Source of the DNA: Ancylothrix sp036704045
Lineage (GTDB): Bacteria; Cyanobacteriota; Cyanobacteriia; Cyanobacteriales; Oscillatoriaceae
Direction: 5' to 3'
Assembly (NCBI GenBank): GCA_036704045.1
Contig: DATNQM010000048.1
Location: 62,001-126,000 of the forward strand
Length of the DNA: 64,000 bases
Shown: in pieces, positions 9,690-17,013 of the stretch
Layout: every line of letters begins with the position of its first letter
Numbering within the stretch: position 1 is the first letter of the stretch
The notes under the pieces: generated by a model
Database searches by the model: none
What the model was told of the DNA's origin: nothing
What the model saw: only the letters and a program-made list of their open reading frames with translations
Translations under genes and position numbers: made by a program

Positions 9690-10826
9690 TCATAAACAAC
9701 GAGGATCTCTTAAGCTGGCTTTTTCTGGATCTCTGGGAAACCAAAATGCTGTTTTTTTGCAAATTTCTACCAACATTAACATCACCGGCACTTCAATTAA
9801 AACTCCTACAACTGTTGCCAATGCAGCCCCAGAATTTAAGCCAAATAACATCACGGCTGTAGCGATAGCAACTTCAAAATGATTGCTGGCACCAATTAAG
9901 GCTGCCGGTGCTGAATCTTCATAGCTTAGCTTCATTTTTTGGGCTGCTACATAGGAAATAAGGAAAATAAAGTTTGTTTGCAAAAACAGCGGCACAGCAA
10001 TTAACAAAATATGCAACGGATTTTTAACAATTAATTCTCCTTTGAAGGCAAAAAGCAAAACTAAAGTAATCAGTAAAGCAGAAATTGCCACCGGCGTCAG
10101 ATAGTTGAGAAATTTACGCTCAAACCATTCTTTACCTTTATTTTTGAATATCCAATATCTGCTATACATTCCTGCTGCCAAAGGCAAACCAACATAAATT
10201 AAAACAGATAAAACAATGGTTTGCCAGGGTACAACTAAATCATTTGCTGCCAGTAACCACCGGCCCAATGGAGCATAAAGAAACAACATTGTCAAGGAAT
10301 TAACTGCAACCATAACTAGGGTATGTCCTTGGTTGCCGTAAGATAAATATCCCCACATCAATACCATTGCGGTACAGGGAGCAATTCCTAATAAAATTGT
10401 ACCGGCAATATAGGAGTTTGCTAGAGAAATTTCTGCGCCGCGTACTATCTCGGTGCCGGTGATTAAGGGGCGGAATAATTGCCCTAAAAAAAATTGAGAA
10501 AGAACCACCATTGTAAAAGGTTTAATTAGCCAATTCACCACCAAGGTTAAAATTACAGGCTTGGGGGCGCGGATAGCATTCCTTGCCTGGGTAAAATCAA
10601 TTTTTACCATGATGGGATACATCATAAAAAACAGGCAAATTGCAATGGGAATTGATACTTGGTAAATGCTCATGGCATCGAGGGTGACGGCTACCCCCGG
10701 AAACAAACGACCCAAAACGATGCCAGCCACAATGCAGATAAACACCCAGACAGTGAGGTATCTTTCAAAAAAACTTAATGAATTAGCGGCTTTGACTGTG
10801 GAGCCGGTGCCTACAGGTGCGCTCAT
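9690..10826 (-). CDS. acr3: Arsenite efflux transporter ACR3
   Basis: 378 residues with about ten hydrophobic segments, the size and pattern of the ACR3 family (often called arsB in cyanobacteria). It expels arsenite, and possibly antimonite, across the inner membrane. The essential cysteine of the family is Cys151 in GIAPCTAMVLMWGYLSYG. Other family-like stretches are FFMMYPIMVKI and NHFEVAIATAV. It is transcribed with arsC downstream. An ArsR-type site lies 44-66 bases upstream of the ATG, and a terminator for pstA separates it from the pst genes, so acr3 probably has its own arsenic-induced promoter. Confidence 0.93.
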   Translation of the reverse strand: MSAPVGTGSTVKAANSLSFFERYLTVWVFICIVAGIVLGRLFPGVAVTLDAMSIYQVSIPIAICLFFMMYPIMVKIDFTQARNAIRAPKPVILTLVVNWLIKPFTMVVLSQFFLGQLFRPLITGTEIVRGAEISLANSYIAGTILLGIAPCTAMVLMWGYLSYGNQGHTLVMVAVNSLTMLFLYAPLGRWLLAANDLVVPWQTIVLSVLIYVGLPLAAGMYSRYWIFKNKGKEWFERKFLNYLTPVAISALLITLVLLFAFKGELIVKNPLHILLIAVPLFLQTNFIFLISYVAAQKMKLSYEDSAPAALIGASNHFEVAIATAVMLFGLNSGAALATVVGVLIEVPVMLMLVEICKKTAFWFPRDPEKASLRDPRCL

Positions 10827-10869
10827 TTAGCTTACCTTTGTAAGATTTTTTTCTTTTCGCTTTCATCTT

Positions 10870-10892
10870 ATTTCAATAAAAGTTGATATGTC
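10870..10892. promoter_or_regulatory. ArsR/SmtB-type operator upstream of acr3
   Basis: The site contains TCAA-N6-TTGA (10873-10886), the usual core of ArsR/SmtB operators, with a second TTGA-N4-TCAA arrangement overlapping it (10883-10894). It matches the site at 15492-15514 at 19 of 23 positions, in the same orientation and at a similar distance from the next start codon. The regulator is presumably the ArsR encoded at 15566-15913. Binding itself is inferred. Confidence 0.7.
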
Positions 10893-10901
10893 AAGATAGA
10901 C

Positions 10902-10935
10902 AAAAAAAATCAGGGACGTTTCAAGCGAACGTCCC
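10902..10935 (-). terminator. Intrinsic terminator after pstA
   Basis: On the minus strand a GGGACGTT/AACGTCCC stem (10913-10935) is followed by a run of eight T. It lies between pstA and acr3 and should end the pst transcript before the acr3 promoter. Confidence 0.85.
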
Positions 10936-10998
10936 CGACATTAAAAGGTGATAGGGAGAAATTGTTAGTTATTTAAACCAAAAAACTCAACAAAAAAA

Positions 10999-11943
10999 TT
11001 AATAAGTCCGGCGAGCCGTAGCAAGACGAGCAATAATACTGGTTGTCAAAACTAACAGAACCAAAATCAAAGAAGCAGCCCAAGCTAACTCTTTTTGATT
11101 TTCATAGGGACGAGTTGCAAAGTTATAAACTAAGACTGCTAAAGAAGCCGCTGGCTCTTTTAAAGCGCCCACACCTTCTTCACTTATCGGCAAATAAAAC
11201 TGACTAAAAAGTGCAGTAAACAAAAGCGGTGCCGTTTCGCCGGCAGCACGAGCAATAGATAAAGTTGTGCCGGTAACAATAGCGGGAATTGCTGCTGGTA
11301 AAACCACTCGTACAACAGTTTGAAAATTCGTTGCACCCAAACCTATAGCACCCTGACGAATTTCTATAGGAACCAACTTTAAAGCTTCTTCTGTTGCCCT
11401 TACAATAATTGGCAACATCAACACAGAAAGTGCAAAACCCCCAGCCAAAGCCGAGTAATTTTTAAAGGTTAAAACCAAAACTCCATAGGCAAAAACCCCG
11501 ACAATAATTGAAGGAACGCCACTGAGAACGTTTGTAAAAAATCGAATCCAATCAGCAGTTTTTGTATCGCGGGCAAACTCCGTCATATAAATTGCCGCAA
11601 GTACACCAACGGGAATACTAATTAACGCCCCAAGAGCCACCATAATTAAAGTCCCTTGGATAGCATTACCAAAACCTCCTCCTATCAATTGCATCGGGGT
11701 AGGTGGTAATTCTGTAAAAAGAGCCAAACTTAGCCTACTTCCGCCACGAATTACAACATAAGCTAGTACCAAAAATAACGGTAAAAGTGCAACAAAAGCT
11801 GCAAAAAACGTTAAGCCGGTCATCGCTATCCCAAAAATAGTACGACGAGAATTAGCCGACTTTGTTAGGCTTCGGCTGGGATATCCTATTTCCGATAATT
11901 GCTCTAGTTTCTCCATAAAATTTGTTTGGGTTTTGCCCACCAT
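10999..11943 (-). CDS. pstA: Phosphate ABC transporter permease PstA
   Basis: 314 residues with about six membrane helices, forming one half of the phosphate channel with PstC. The binding-protein-dependent permease loop reads GAIGLGATNFQTVVRVVLPAA. Family-like stretches are SGVPSIIVGVFAYG and ARAAGETAPLLFTA. The N-terminal 35 residues are polar and longer than in some homologues, so a Met at residue 10 is possible as start. The gene begins 39 bases after pstC. pstB, the ATPase that normally follows pstA, is not here: a terminator and then acr3 come next. Confidence 0.92.
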   Translation of the reverse strand: MVGKTQTNFMEKLEQLSEIGYPSRSLTKSANSRRTIFGIAMTGLTFFAAFVALLPLFLVLAYVVIRGGSRLSLALFTELPPTPMQLIGGGFGNAIQGTLIMVALGALISIPVGVLAAIYMTEFARDTKTADWIRFFTNVLSGVPSIIVGVFAYGVLVLTFKNYSALAGGFALSVLMLPIIVRATEEALKLVPIEIRQGAIGLGATNFQTVVRVVLPAAIPAIVTGTTLSIARAAGETAPLLFTALFSQFYLPISEEGVGALKEPAASLAVLVYNFATRPYENQKELAWAASLILVLLVLTTSIIARLATARRTY

Positions 11944-11982
11944 TCTAATTTTTTTCTGTTCAAGAAGTTTTCAAAAAATTAA

Positions 11983-12945
11983 TTAAATTCTCTGTACTCT
12001 TCTCACCAATAATTCAGCCAAAATATTTACCAACAAAGTCAAACCAAACAACACTAAAGACGCATACATCAGCGCCGAAACTTGTAAACCACCTGCTTCT
12101 GCAAATTGATTAGCAAGCAAAGAAGCAACGGTACTTGCCGGTGTCAAAATAGACGAATTCACTTGATTAGAATTACCAATCAAAAGAGTAACAGCCATTG
12201 TCTCACCCAAAGCCCGACCTAAAGCCAGCATCACTGCACCAACAATCCCAGAAAAAGCAGCCGGCACTAATACTTGAATAATAGTTTCCCAGCGAGTTGC
12301 ACCAAGTCCAACAGCAGCTTGTCTTAAATCGGGAGGTAAAGAAATTAAAGCATCACGAGAAATAGCAGCAATAGTTGGTAATACCATAATTGCTAATACT
12401 AAACCGGCCGGTAACATTCCTAGACCAGTAGCACTAGGAGGACTATTAAAAAATGGCAACCAATTAAAATAGGTATATAACCAATTGCCAACTACTTTAA
12501 ACAAAGGAACAATAACCGCAATTCCCCATAAACCATAAACCACACTAGGAATAGCAGCCAGTAATTCCACCAAAAAAGCAAGTACCACCCTAACTTTAGG
12601 TGGCAAAAAATCTTCGCTTAAAAATAGCGCCACTCCTAAACCCACAGGCACAGCAAATACCAAGGCAATAATCGAACTAACGATGGTACCGTAAAGCTGT
12701 GGAAAAGCACCAAAATCGTCACGCACAGGATCCCAATTTGTTGCTGTCAAAAATCCCAAACCAAATTTACCAATGGCAGGGATTGCTTGCGTACCCACCA
12801 CAAAAGTCATCCACAGCAAAATACCAACAATTGCAAAGGCACAGATTTGAGTAAGCGGGATAAAGAAAATGTTCATTGCTCGCTCAACGTTCTCTATAAA
12901 AGTAAAAGAACGATTTTCTCCGCCATTTTTGTGATGAATGCTCAT
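11983..12945 (-). CDS. pstC: Phosphate ABC transporter permease PstC
   Basis: The channel partner of PstA. From the ATG of MSIHHKNGG it is 320 residues with about six membrane segments. Motifs include SVVYGLWGIAVIVP, the permease loop AVGLGATRWETIIQVLVPAA and GRALGETMAVTLLIGNS. The frame is open 12 codons further upstream, but that extension (MTLVGLVFQQKF) looks unlike PstC, so I prefer 12945. It lies downstream of pstS, with a partial terminator in the spacer that would make pstS mRNA more abundant than pstC-pstA mRNA. Confidence 0.92.
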   Translation of the reverse strand: MSIHHKNGGENRSFTFIENVERAMNIFFIPLTQICAFAIVGILLWMTFVVGTQAIPAIGKFGLGFLTATNWDPVRDDFGAFPQLYGTIVSSIIALVFAVPVGLGVALFLSEDFLPPKVRVVLAFLVELLAAIPSVVYGLWGIAVIVPLFKVVGNWLYTYFNWLPFFNSPPSATGLGMLPAGLVLAIMVLPTIAAISRDALISLPPDLRQAAVGLGATRWETIIQVLVPAAFSGIVGAVMLALGRALGETMAVTLLIGNSNQVNSSILTPASTVASLLANQFAEAGGLQVSALMYASLVLFGLTLLVNILAELLVRRVQRI

Positions 12946-13024
12946 AAATTTTTGCTGAAAGACAAGCCCTACAAGGGTCAATTCCTATTTTACGTTTAAA
13001 AGTGTCCCAAAATTTACCTAGCTA

Positions 13025-13059
13025 ACAAAAAACCCGGTTCCTCAAAAGAAACCGGATTT
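13025..13059 (-). terminator. Hairpin with T-run between pstS and pstC
   Basis: On the minus strand a CCGGTT/AACCGG stem with A/T extensions precedes TTTTTT. It lies 20 bases after the pstS stop codon. It is either a full terminator, or an attenuator that lets some polymerase through to pstC-pstA. The second is the usual arrangement for binding-protein operons. Confidence 0.75.
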
Positions 13060-13079
13060 CTAAGCCCATAAATTTCTAA

Positions 13080-14180
13080 TTAAGGAGCAATCGCATCCAC
13101 TGCGGGTGTAACCTTATCTACAACTTCTTTTGGCAAAGGAACATAACCAAGTTGAGAACTAACTTGTTGTCCTTCTGTCAAACCCCATTTGAGTACATTT
13201 TCTAAAGCTTGTGCTTTAGCTTTATCTTCAATTTTTTTCGGAATTAACATCCAAGTGTAGCTAACAATTGGATAAGAAGCTTCTCCTTCAGGGTCAGGAA
13301 TAAAAGCCCGGAAATTATCAGGAAGTTTCACAGCAGCCAGGGTTTTTGCAGCCGCTTCTGGGGTTGCTTCGACAAATTTTCCGGCTTTATTTTCCAAAGC
13401 AGCCATCGATAAACCGTTGTTTTTGGCATAGCCATATTCAACGTAACCAATAGCCCCTTCGGTTTGTTTAATCAGTTCAGTAACGCCTTCATTACCTTTA
13501 CCGCCATTTCCCACCGGCCAACTTACACTTTTACCATCACCAGGGCCATTTTTCCAATCTTCACTAATAGCACTAAGGTGTTGTGTAAACACACCAGTTG
13601 TCCCGCTACCATCGGAACGATATACAACAGTAATATTTTTGTCAGGCAAGTTTACGCCTGGGTTTGCATCAGCAATTGCTTGGTCATTCCACTTAGTAAT
13701 TTTGCCCAACAGAATATCTACATAAACTTTTCTGGGCAATTTCAAGCTAGTAACTCCGGGGGCGTTATATGCCAAAACAATACTACCCGCAGTCATCGGA
13801 ACCATTAACACACCATTAGGTGCTTTGGCGATTTCGTCATCTTTCATCGCCGTATCACTAGCACCAAAATCTACCGTTCCTTTGGTAAATTGTTCTACCC
13901 CAGCACCGCTACCAACCGATTGATAGCTAATCTGAATATTGGGATTTTTCTTATTGTATTCAGAAAACCAAGTTTCATAAAGTGGGGCTGGAAATGTTGC
14001 ACCGGCACCACTTAATCTAACAGTTTGACCCCCACCCGCCGCTGTTGTTGCAGCCGGAGTAGACCCCGTAGAGTTACCCACTTCTGTTGTACCAGAACCG
14101 CCACAAGAAGCTAAACCGAATGACAGAGCAATTGTCGAGGCGACAAACGCAGTGCGTTTTGAATAAGTTTGAGAAACCAT
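13080..14180 (-). CDS. pstS: Phosphate ABC transporter substrate-binding protein PstS
   Basis: 366 residues. A lipoprotein signal ends at LASC (Cys26), followed by a Ser/Thr/Gly-rich linker, then the mature domain. This starts with RLSGAGATFPAPLYETW and includes SVGSGAGVEQF, DFGASD, YRSDGSGTT and GAIGYVEYGYA, the loops that surround phosphate in known PstS structures. It captures phosphate in the periplasm and passes it to PstC/PstA. A five-unit Pho-box array lies about 65-115 bases upstream, so SphR control is likely. Confidence 0.95.
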   Translation of the reverse strand: MVSQTYSKRTAFVASTIALSFGLASCGGSGTTEVGNSTGSTPAATTAAGGGQTVRLSGAGATFPAPLYETWFSEYNKKNPNIQISYQSVGSGAGVEQFTKGTVDFGASDTAMKDDEIAKAPNGVLMVPMTAGSIVLAYNAPGVTSLKLPRKVYVDILLGKITKWNDQAIADANPGVNLPDKNITVVYRSDGSGTTGVFTQHLSAISEDWKNGPGDGKSVSWPVGNGGKGNEGVTELIKQTEGAIGYVEYGYAKNNGLSMAALENKAGKFVEATPEAAAKTLAAVKLPDNFRAFIPDPEGEASYPIVSYTWMLIPKKIEDKAKAQALENVLKWGLTEGQQVSSQLGYVPLPKEVVDKVTPAVDAIAP

Positions 14181-14244
14181 AAGATTTCAGAAAAGGCAGT
14201 TAAAGGGTACTTCCCCAAGCGTACTGGATAACTTTAAACACCTA

Positions 14245-14296
14245 CGTTAATCTCTGGTTTAAACTAAAATTAAATCAAGGTTAAATTTAGGTAAAA
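14245..14296 (-). promoter_or_regulatory. Pho-box array upstream of pstS (SphR sites)
   Basis: Five 8-base units start at 14245, 14256, 14267, 14278 and 14289, exactly 11 bases apart with 3-base spacers. On the minus strand they read TTTTACCT, TTTAACCT, TTTAATTT, TTTAAACC and GATTAACG. The known cyanobacterial Pho box is a tandem of units like CTTAACCT at this period, so this is a strong candidate for SphR binding at pstS. Confidence 0.85.
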
Positions 14297-14413
14297 TCAC
14301 ATTTTTTCTATCAAGAATTTTTGTCAAAAAAGTTAGTAGGGTTTACCTACTCTTGATTTTACATACCTTCTATGATAAACCTCAGCCGATGCAGTCTAAA
14401 TACTTTCCAAAAT

Positions 14414-15451
14414 TTAAAACTTTTCCTGTTTTCGCAGCAACTCATTTAAGGTCAAATTTAGTTGCGCTTTTCCTTCAAAAACTGTCCCAACTTTTCCTCT
14501 TTGAAAATGTACAAAAGCCAGACGATAGCCTTCTTCTGGCAAAGCAATATAACCCACAGCAGGCACACTTAATGGAGCTTTTTGTAAGTAGAAATTAACA
14601 AATTCTTTGACCTTTAAATTATTCTGGGCAGACTTGAGATTCACATAAATAAATAAAGGTCGAGAAAGTGGTTGATATTCATTACTTTCTACGGTTTTTC
14701 GATTGGGAATTACAGCCCCTTTACCACTATCAACTCCTACAGCTTTAAGTTGATTAGCACTGGCTTCATAATAAGCCAAGCCAAAATAACCCACAGCATT
14801 CGGATCTTTACTAATTTTATCTACCAAAATATTATCATCTTCACTAGCTGTGTAATCTTTACGACTAGCATCAGCTTTTCCTACAATCGCTTCTGTAAAA
14901 TAATCAAAAGTACCCGACTCTTCGCCCGCCCCATACAAATTAAGCGGTTTATCCGGCCAATTTGAGCGAATTTGATTCCATTTCATAATCTTTCCCTCCG
15001 CCATCGGTTCCCACATTTTTTTTAACTCTTCAATCGTCATATTATTTGCCCAAGTATTTTGAGGATTAACCACCACAGTCAACGCATCAAAAGCCACTGG
15101 CAATTCAATATACGCAACATTATTATTACGACAAGCAGCCATTTCTTTTTCTAAAATGGGTCGAGAAGCATTATTAATATCAGTTTCACCTGCACAAAAC
15201 TTACTAAAACCTGCCGTAGTTCCCGAAACCCCAACCGAGACTTCTGTAGCATCTTTTGAGGTTTTTTGAAACTCTTCACTAATAGCTTTAGTAATAGGAA
15301 AAACTGTACTCGAACCATCAATTTTAATTAAATTCGGCCTTGTTTGCTCTTCCTTAGCCTGCTGAGCGCACGAATTCAGCATTAAAACTCCACCCAACAA
15401 AAACATCATCAAACCCTGTCTCAGACTTGATTCTTTCTTTCCAGCCTTCAT
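14414..15451 (-). CDS. sphX: SphX-like phosphate-binding lipoprotein
   Basis: 345 residues from the ATG at 15451, which has a GGAG ribosome site 7 bases upstream. A TTG at 15472 in the same frame has none. The lipobox is LNSC (Cys28). The mature part begins IKIDGSSTVFPITKAISEEF and includes GVSGTTAGFSKFCAGETDI and YGAGEESGTFDYF. This is the second PstS subtype, known in cyanobacteria as SphX, and is clearly distinct from the neighbouring PstS. No Pho box was seen upstream. Instead an ArsR-type site lies 41-63 bases before the start, right after arsR. It may supply phosphate binding under arsenic stress, when arsenate competes. That role is an inference. Confidence 0.85.
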   Translation of the reverse strand: MKAGKKESSLRQGLMMFLLGGVLMLNSCAQQAKEEQTRPNLIKIDGSSTVFPITKAISEEFQKTSKDATEVSVGVSGTTAGFSKFCAGETDINNASRPILEKEMAACRNNNVAYIELPVAFDALTVVVNPQNTWANNMTIEELKKMWEPMAEGKIMKWNQIRSNWPDKPLNLYGAGEESGTFDYFTEAIVGKADASRKDYTASEDDNILVDKISKDPNAVGYFGLAYYEASANQLKAVGVDSGKGAVIPNRKTVESNEYQPLSRPLFIYVNLKSAQNNLKVKEFVNFYLQKAPLSVPAVGYIALPEEGYRLAFVHFQRGKVGTVFEGKAQLNLTLNELLRKQEKF

Positions 15452-15491
15452 AAATTTCTCCGTGATTATCAATGGAGGTGAAGACTTAATT

Positions 15492-15514
15492 ATTTCAAAT
15501 AAACTTGATATATC
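15492..15514. promoter_or_regulatory. ArsR/SmtB-type operator upstream of the sphX-like gene
   Basis: TCAA-N6-TTGA at 15495-15508 inside a 23-base block that differs from the acr3 operator (10870-10892) at four positions. It lies between the arsR stop and the sphX-like start, so repressed transcription of sphX without arsenite is the simple reading. Confidence 0.68.
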
Positions 15515-15565
15515 TATGTAGTCAAAACAACATATTTACATAAAATAACAAAAAAAATTGATGTA

Positions 15566-15913
15566 TTAACGTAAATCTCCACACCGGCGCGCAGGTAAAA
15601 TATCACTAAAACGCCGGTATTCCGCCAAAAACTGCTCAAGGGCCACAAACTGCTGCAAATTTAAACAATAGTAAATCCACCGGCCCTCCTGACGCGACCT
15701 TACCAAACCAGCCTCCTTAAGCGTTTTTAAATGAAAAGACAACTTAGACTGACCCACCTGCAAACTCTCAATAAGTTCGCAAACACATAACTCCCGTTCC
15801 CGTAATAGATCCAAAACTTGCAAACGCAGAGGATCAGACAAAGCATGAAAACCAGCGATCACATCAGCCGGCGCACTTGTAGAAACTTCTAACATCAACT
15901 TTTTTTGAAACAT
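15566..15913 (-). CDS. arsR: Arsenical-resistance repressor ArsR (ArsR/SmtB family)
   Basis: 115 residues, one winged-helix domain. It begins around ADVIAGFHALSDPLRLQVL, has the metalloid-sensing ELCVCEL motif (Cys43, Cys45) and the recognition helix in QSKLSFHLKTLKEAGLV, then the wing RQEGRWIYYCL. ArsR proteins repress arsenic genes and leave DNA when arsenite binds the cysteines. A Met at residue 7 is an alternative start. It lies 114 bases upstream of the sphX-like gene on the same strand. Two ArsR-type sites in the window, at sphX and acr3, are its probable targets. Confidence 0.9.
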   Translation of the reverse strand: MFQKKLMLEVSTSAPADVIAGFHALSDPLRLQVLDLLRERELCVCELIESLQVGQSKLSFHLKTLKEAGLVRSRQEGRWIYYCLNLQQFVALEQFLAEYRRFSDILPARRCGDLR

Positions 15914-15977
15914 CCCCTTAATTCTAACTCTCAGCCTCCGCTACGATCATCCACAGTACAATTCCTAAAAACCATCC

Positions 15978-16724
15978 ATGCAACTACACCTAAGTACCTG
16001 GCCCGAAATTGAAACCTACCTCCAAACCTCCACCGGCATCATCTTTCCCATCGGTTCCACCGAACAACACGGCCCCACCGGCCTCATCGGCACTGATGCC
16101 ATTTGTGCCGAAGTCATCTCAAAAGGCGTAGGAGAAGCCACCGGCGCCCTCATTGGCCCCACCATTAACGTTGGAATGGCCTTACATCACACCGCCTTTC
16201 CTGGCAGTATTAGCTTCAAACCAAGCACTCTAATTTTACTTATTCGAGACTATATAACCAGCCTTACCAAATATGGTTTCACCAAATTTTACTTCATCAA
16301 TGGACATGGTGGAAATATGGCCACTCTCAAAGCCGCCTTCTCCGAAACCTACGCCTATTTAGAAGATTTAAAAATCCCCAATGCCGACCAAGTACAATGT
16401 CAAATAGGTAACTGGTTTATGTGCAGTTCCGTGTACAAATTAGCCAAAGAATTATACGGCGATCAAGAAGGTTCCCACGCCACCCCTAGCGAAGTTGCCT
16501 TAACCCAATTTGCCTATCCCGAAGCCATCAAAAAAGCCCCTCTTTCTCAAGAAGTTTCCCATGAACATAAAATTTATGGTGCCGCCGATTTTCGACGCCG
16601 GTATCCCGATGGCAGAATGGGCTCAAACCCAGCCCTCGCCACCCCCGAACATGGTCAACAATTTTATGAAGTTGCTGTGAAAGAATTAAGCAACTCCTAC
16701 TTAGAATTTTTGAGCGCCGAGTAA
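15978..16724 (+). CDS. Creatininase-family metal-dependent amidohydrolase
   Basis: 248 residues, the normal length of the creatininase (creatinine amidohydrolase) fold. The metal-site motifs are GSTEQHGP (Glu29, His31), GTDA (Asp40), ALHHTAFPG (His70, His71) and FINGHGGN (His110). Members act on varied amide bonds, including creatinine, a riboflavin intermediate and mycofactocin peptides, so the substrate here is unknown. It is divergent from arsR with a 64-base spacer. No pathway partners are adjacent. Cyanobacteria commonly carry a single copy of this type. Confidence 0.85.
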   Translation: MQLHLSTWPEIETYLQTSTGIIFPIGSTEQHGPTGLIGTDAICAEVISKGVGEATGALIGPTINVGMALHHTAFPGSISFKPSTLILLIRDYITSLTKYGFTKFYFINGHGGNMATLKAAFSETYAYLEDLKIPNADQVQCQIGNWFMCSSVYKLAKELYGDQEGSHATPSEVALTQFAYPEAIKKAPLSQEVSHEHKIYGAADFRRRYPDGRMGSNPALATPEHGQQFYEVAVKELSNSYLEFLSAE

Positions 16725-16870
16725 TTTTTTTGGGGCAGGTTTACCCAAAAACAACACTTTAAAACCGGCCCCAACCTAATCTCAGAATCGCTGACGGCAT
16801 TCCGCCAGAGCAAACTTTTCTAGCATTTCTCCCTGAAGAGCAAACTGCTACAACTGCCTAAACTCAAACT

Positions 16871-16978
16871 ATGACGATAGATCGCACCAGTGCCTACATA
16901 CAGCTAAAACTAATCTATGTGATCGCTGCTTATGCCCGTGCCATTCAGCTTAATCCTAAGCCCTCTAGCTCTAGTTAA
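16871..16978 (+). pseudogene. Scrap of a TPR-repeat gene
   Basis: A 35-codon open stretch ends in IAAYARAIQLNPKPSSSS. The AYARAIQLNPKP portion is the helix-B signature of a tetratricopeptide repeat. No longer frame surrounds it, so it looks like the remnant of a larger TPR gene. The rest of the spacer 16725-17013 shows nothing clear. Confidence 0.4.
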
Positions 16979-17013
16979 TATTAGGGTTAATTTTATGGCT
17001 AGTCTAGGAATAT

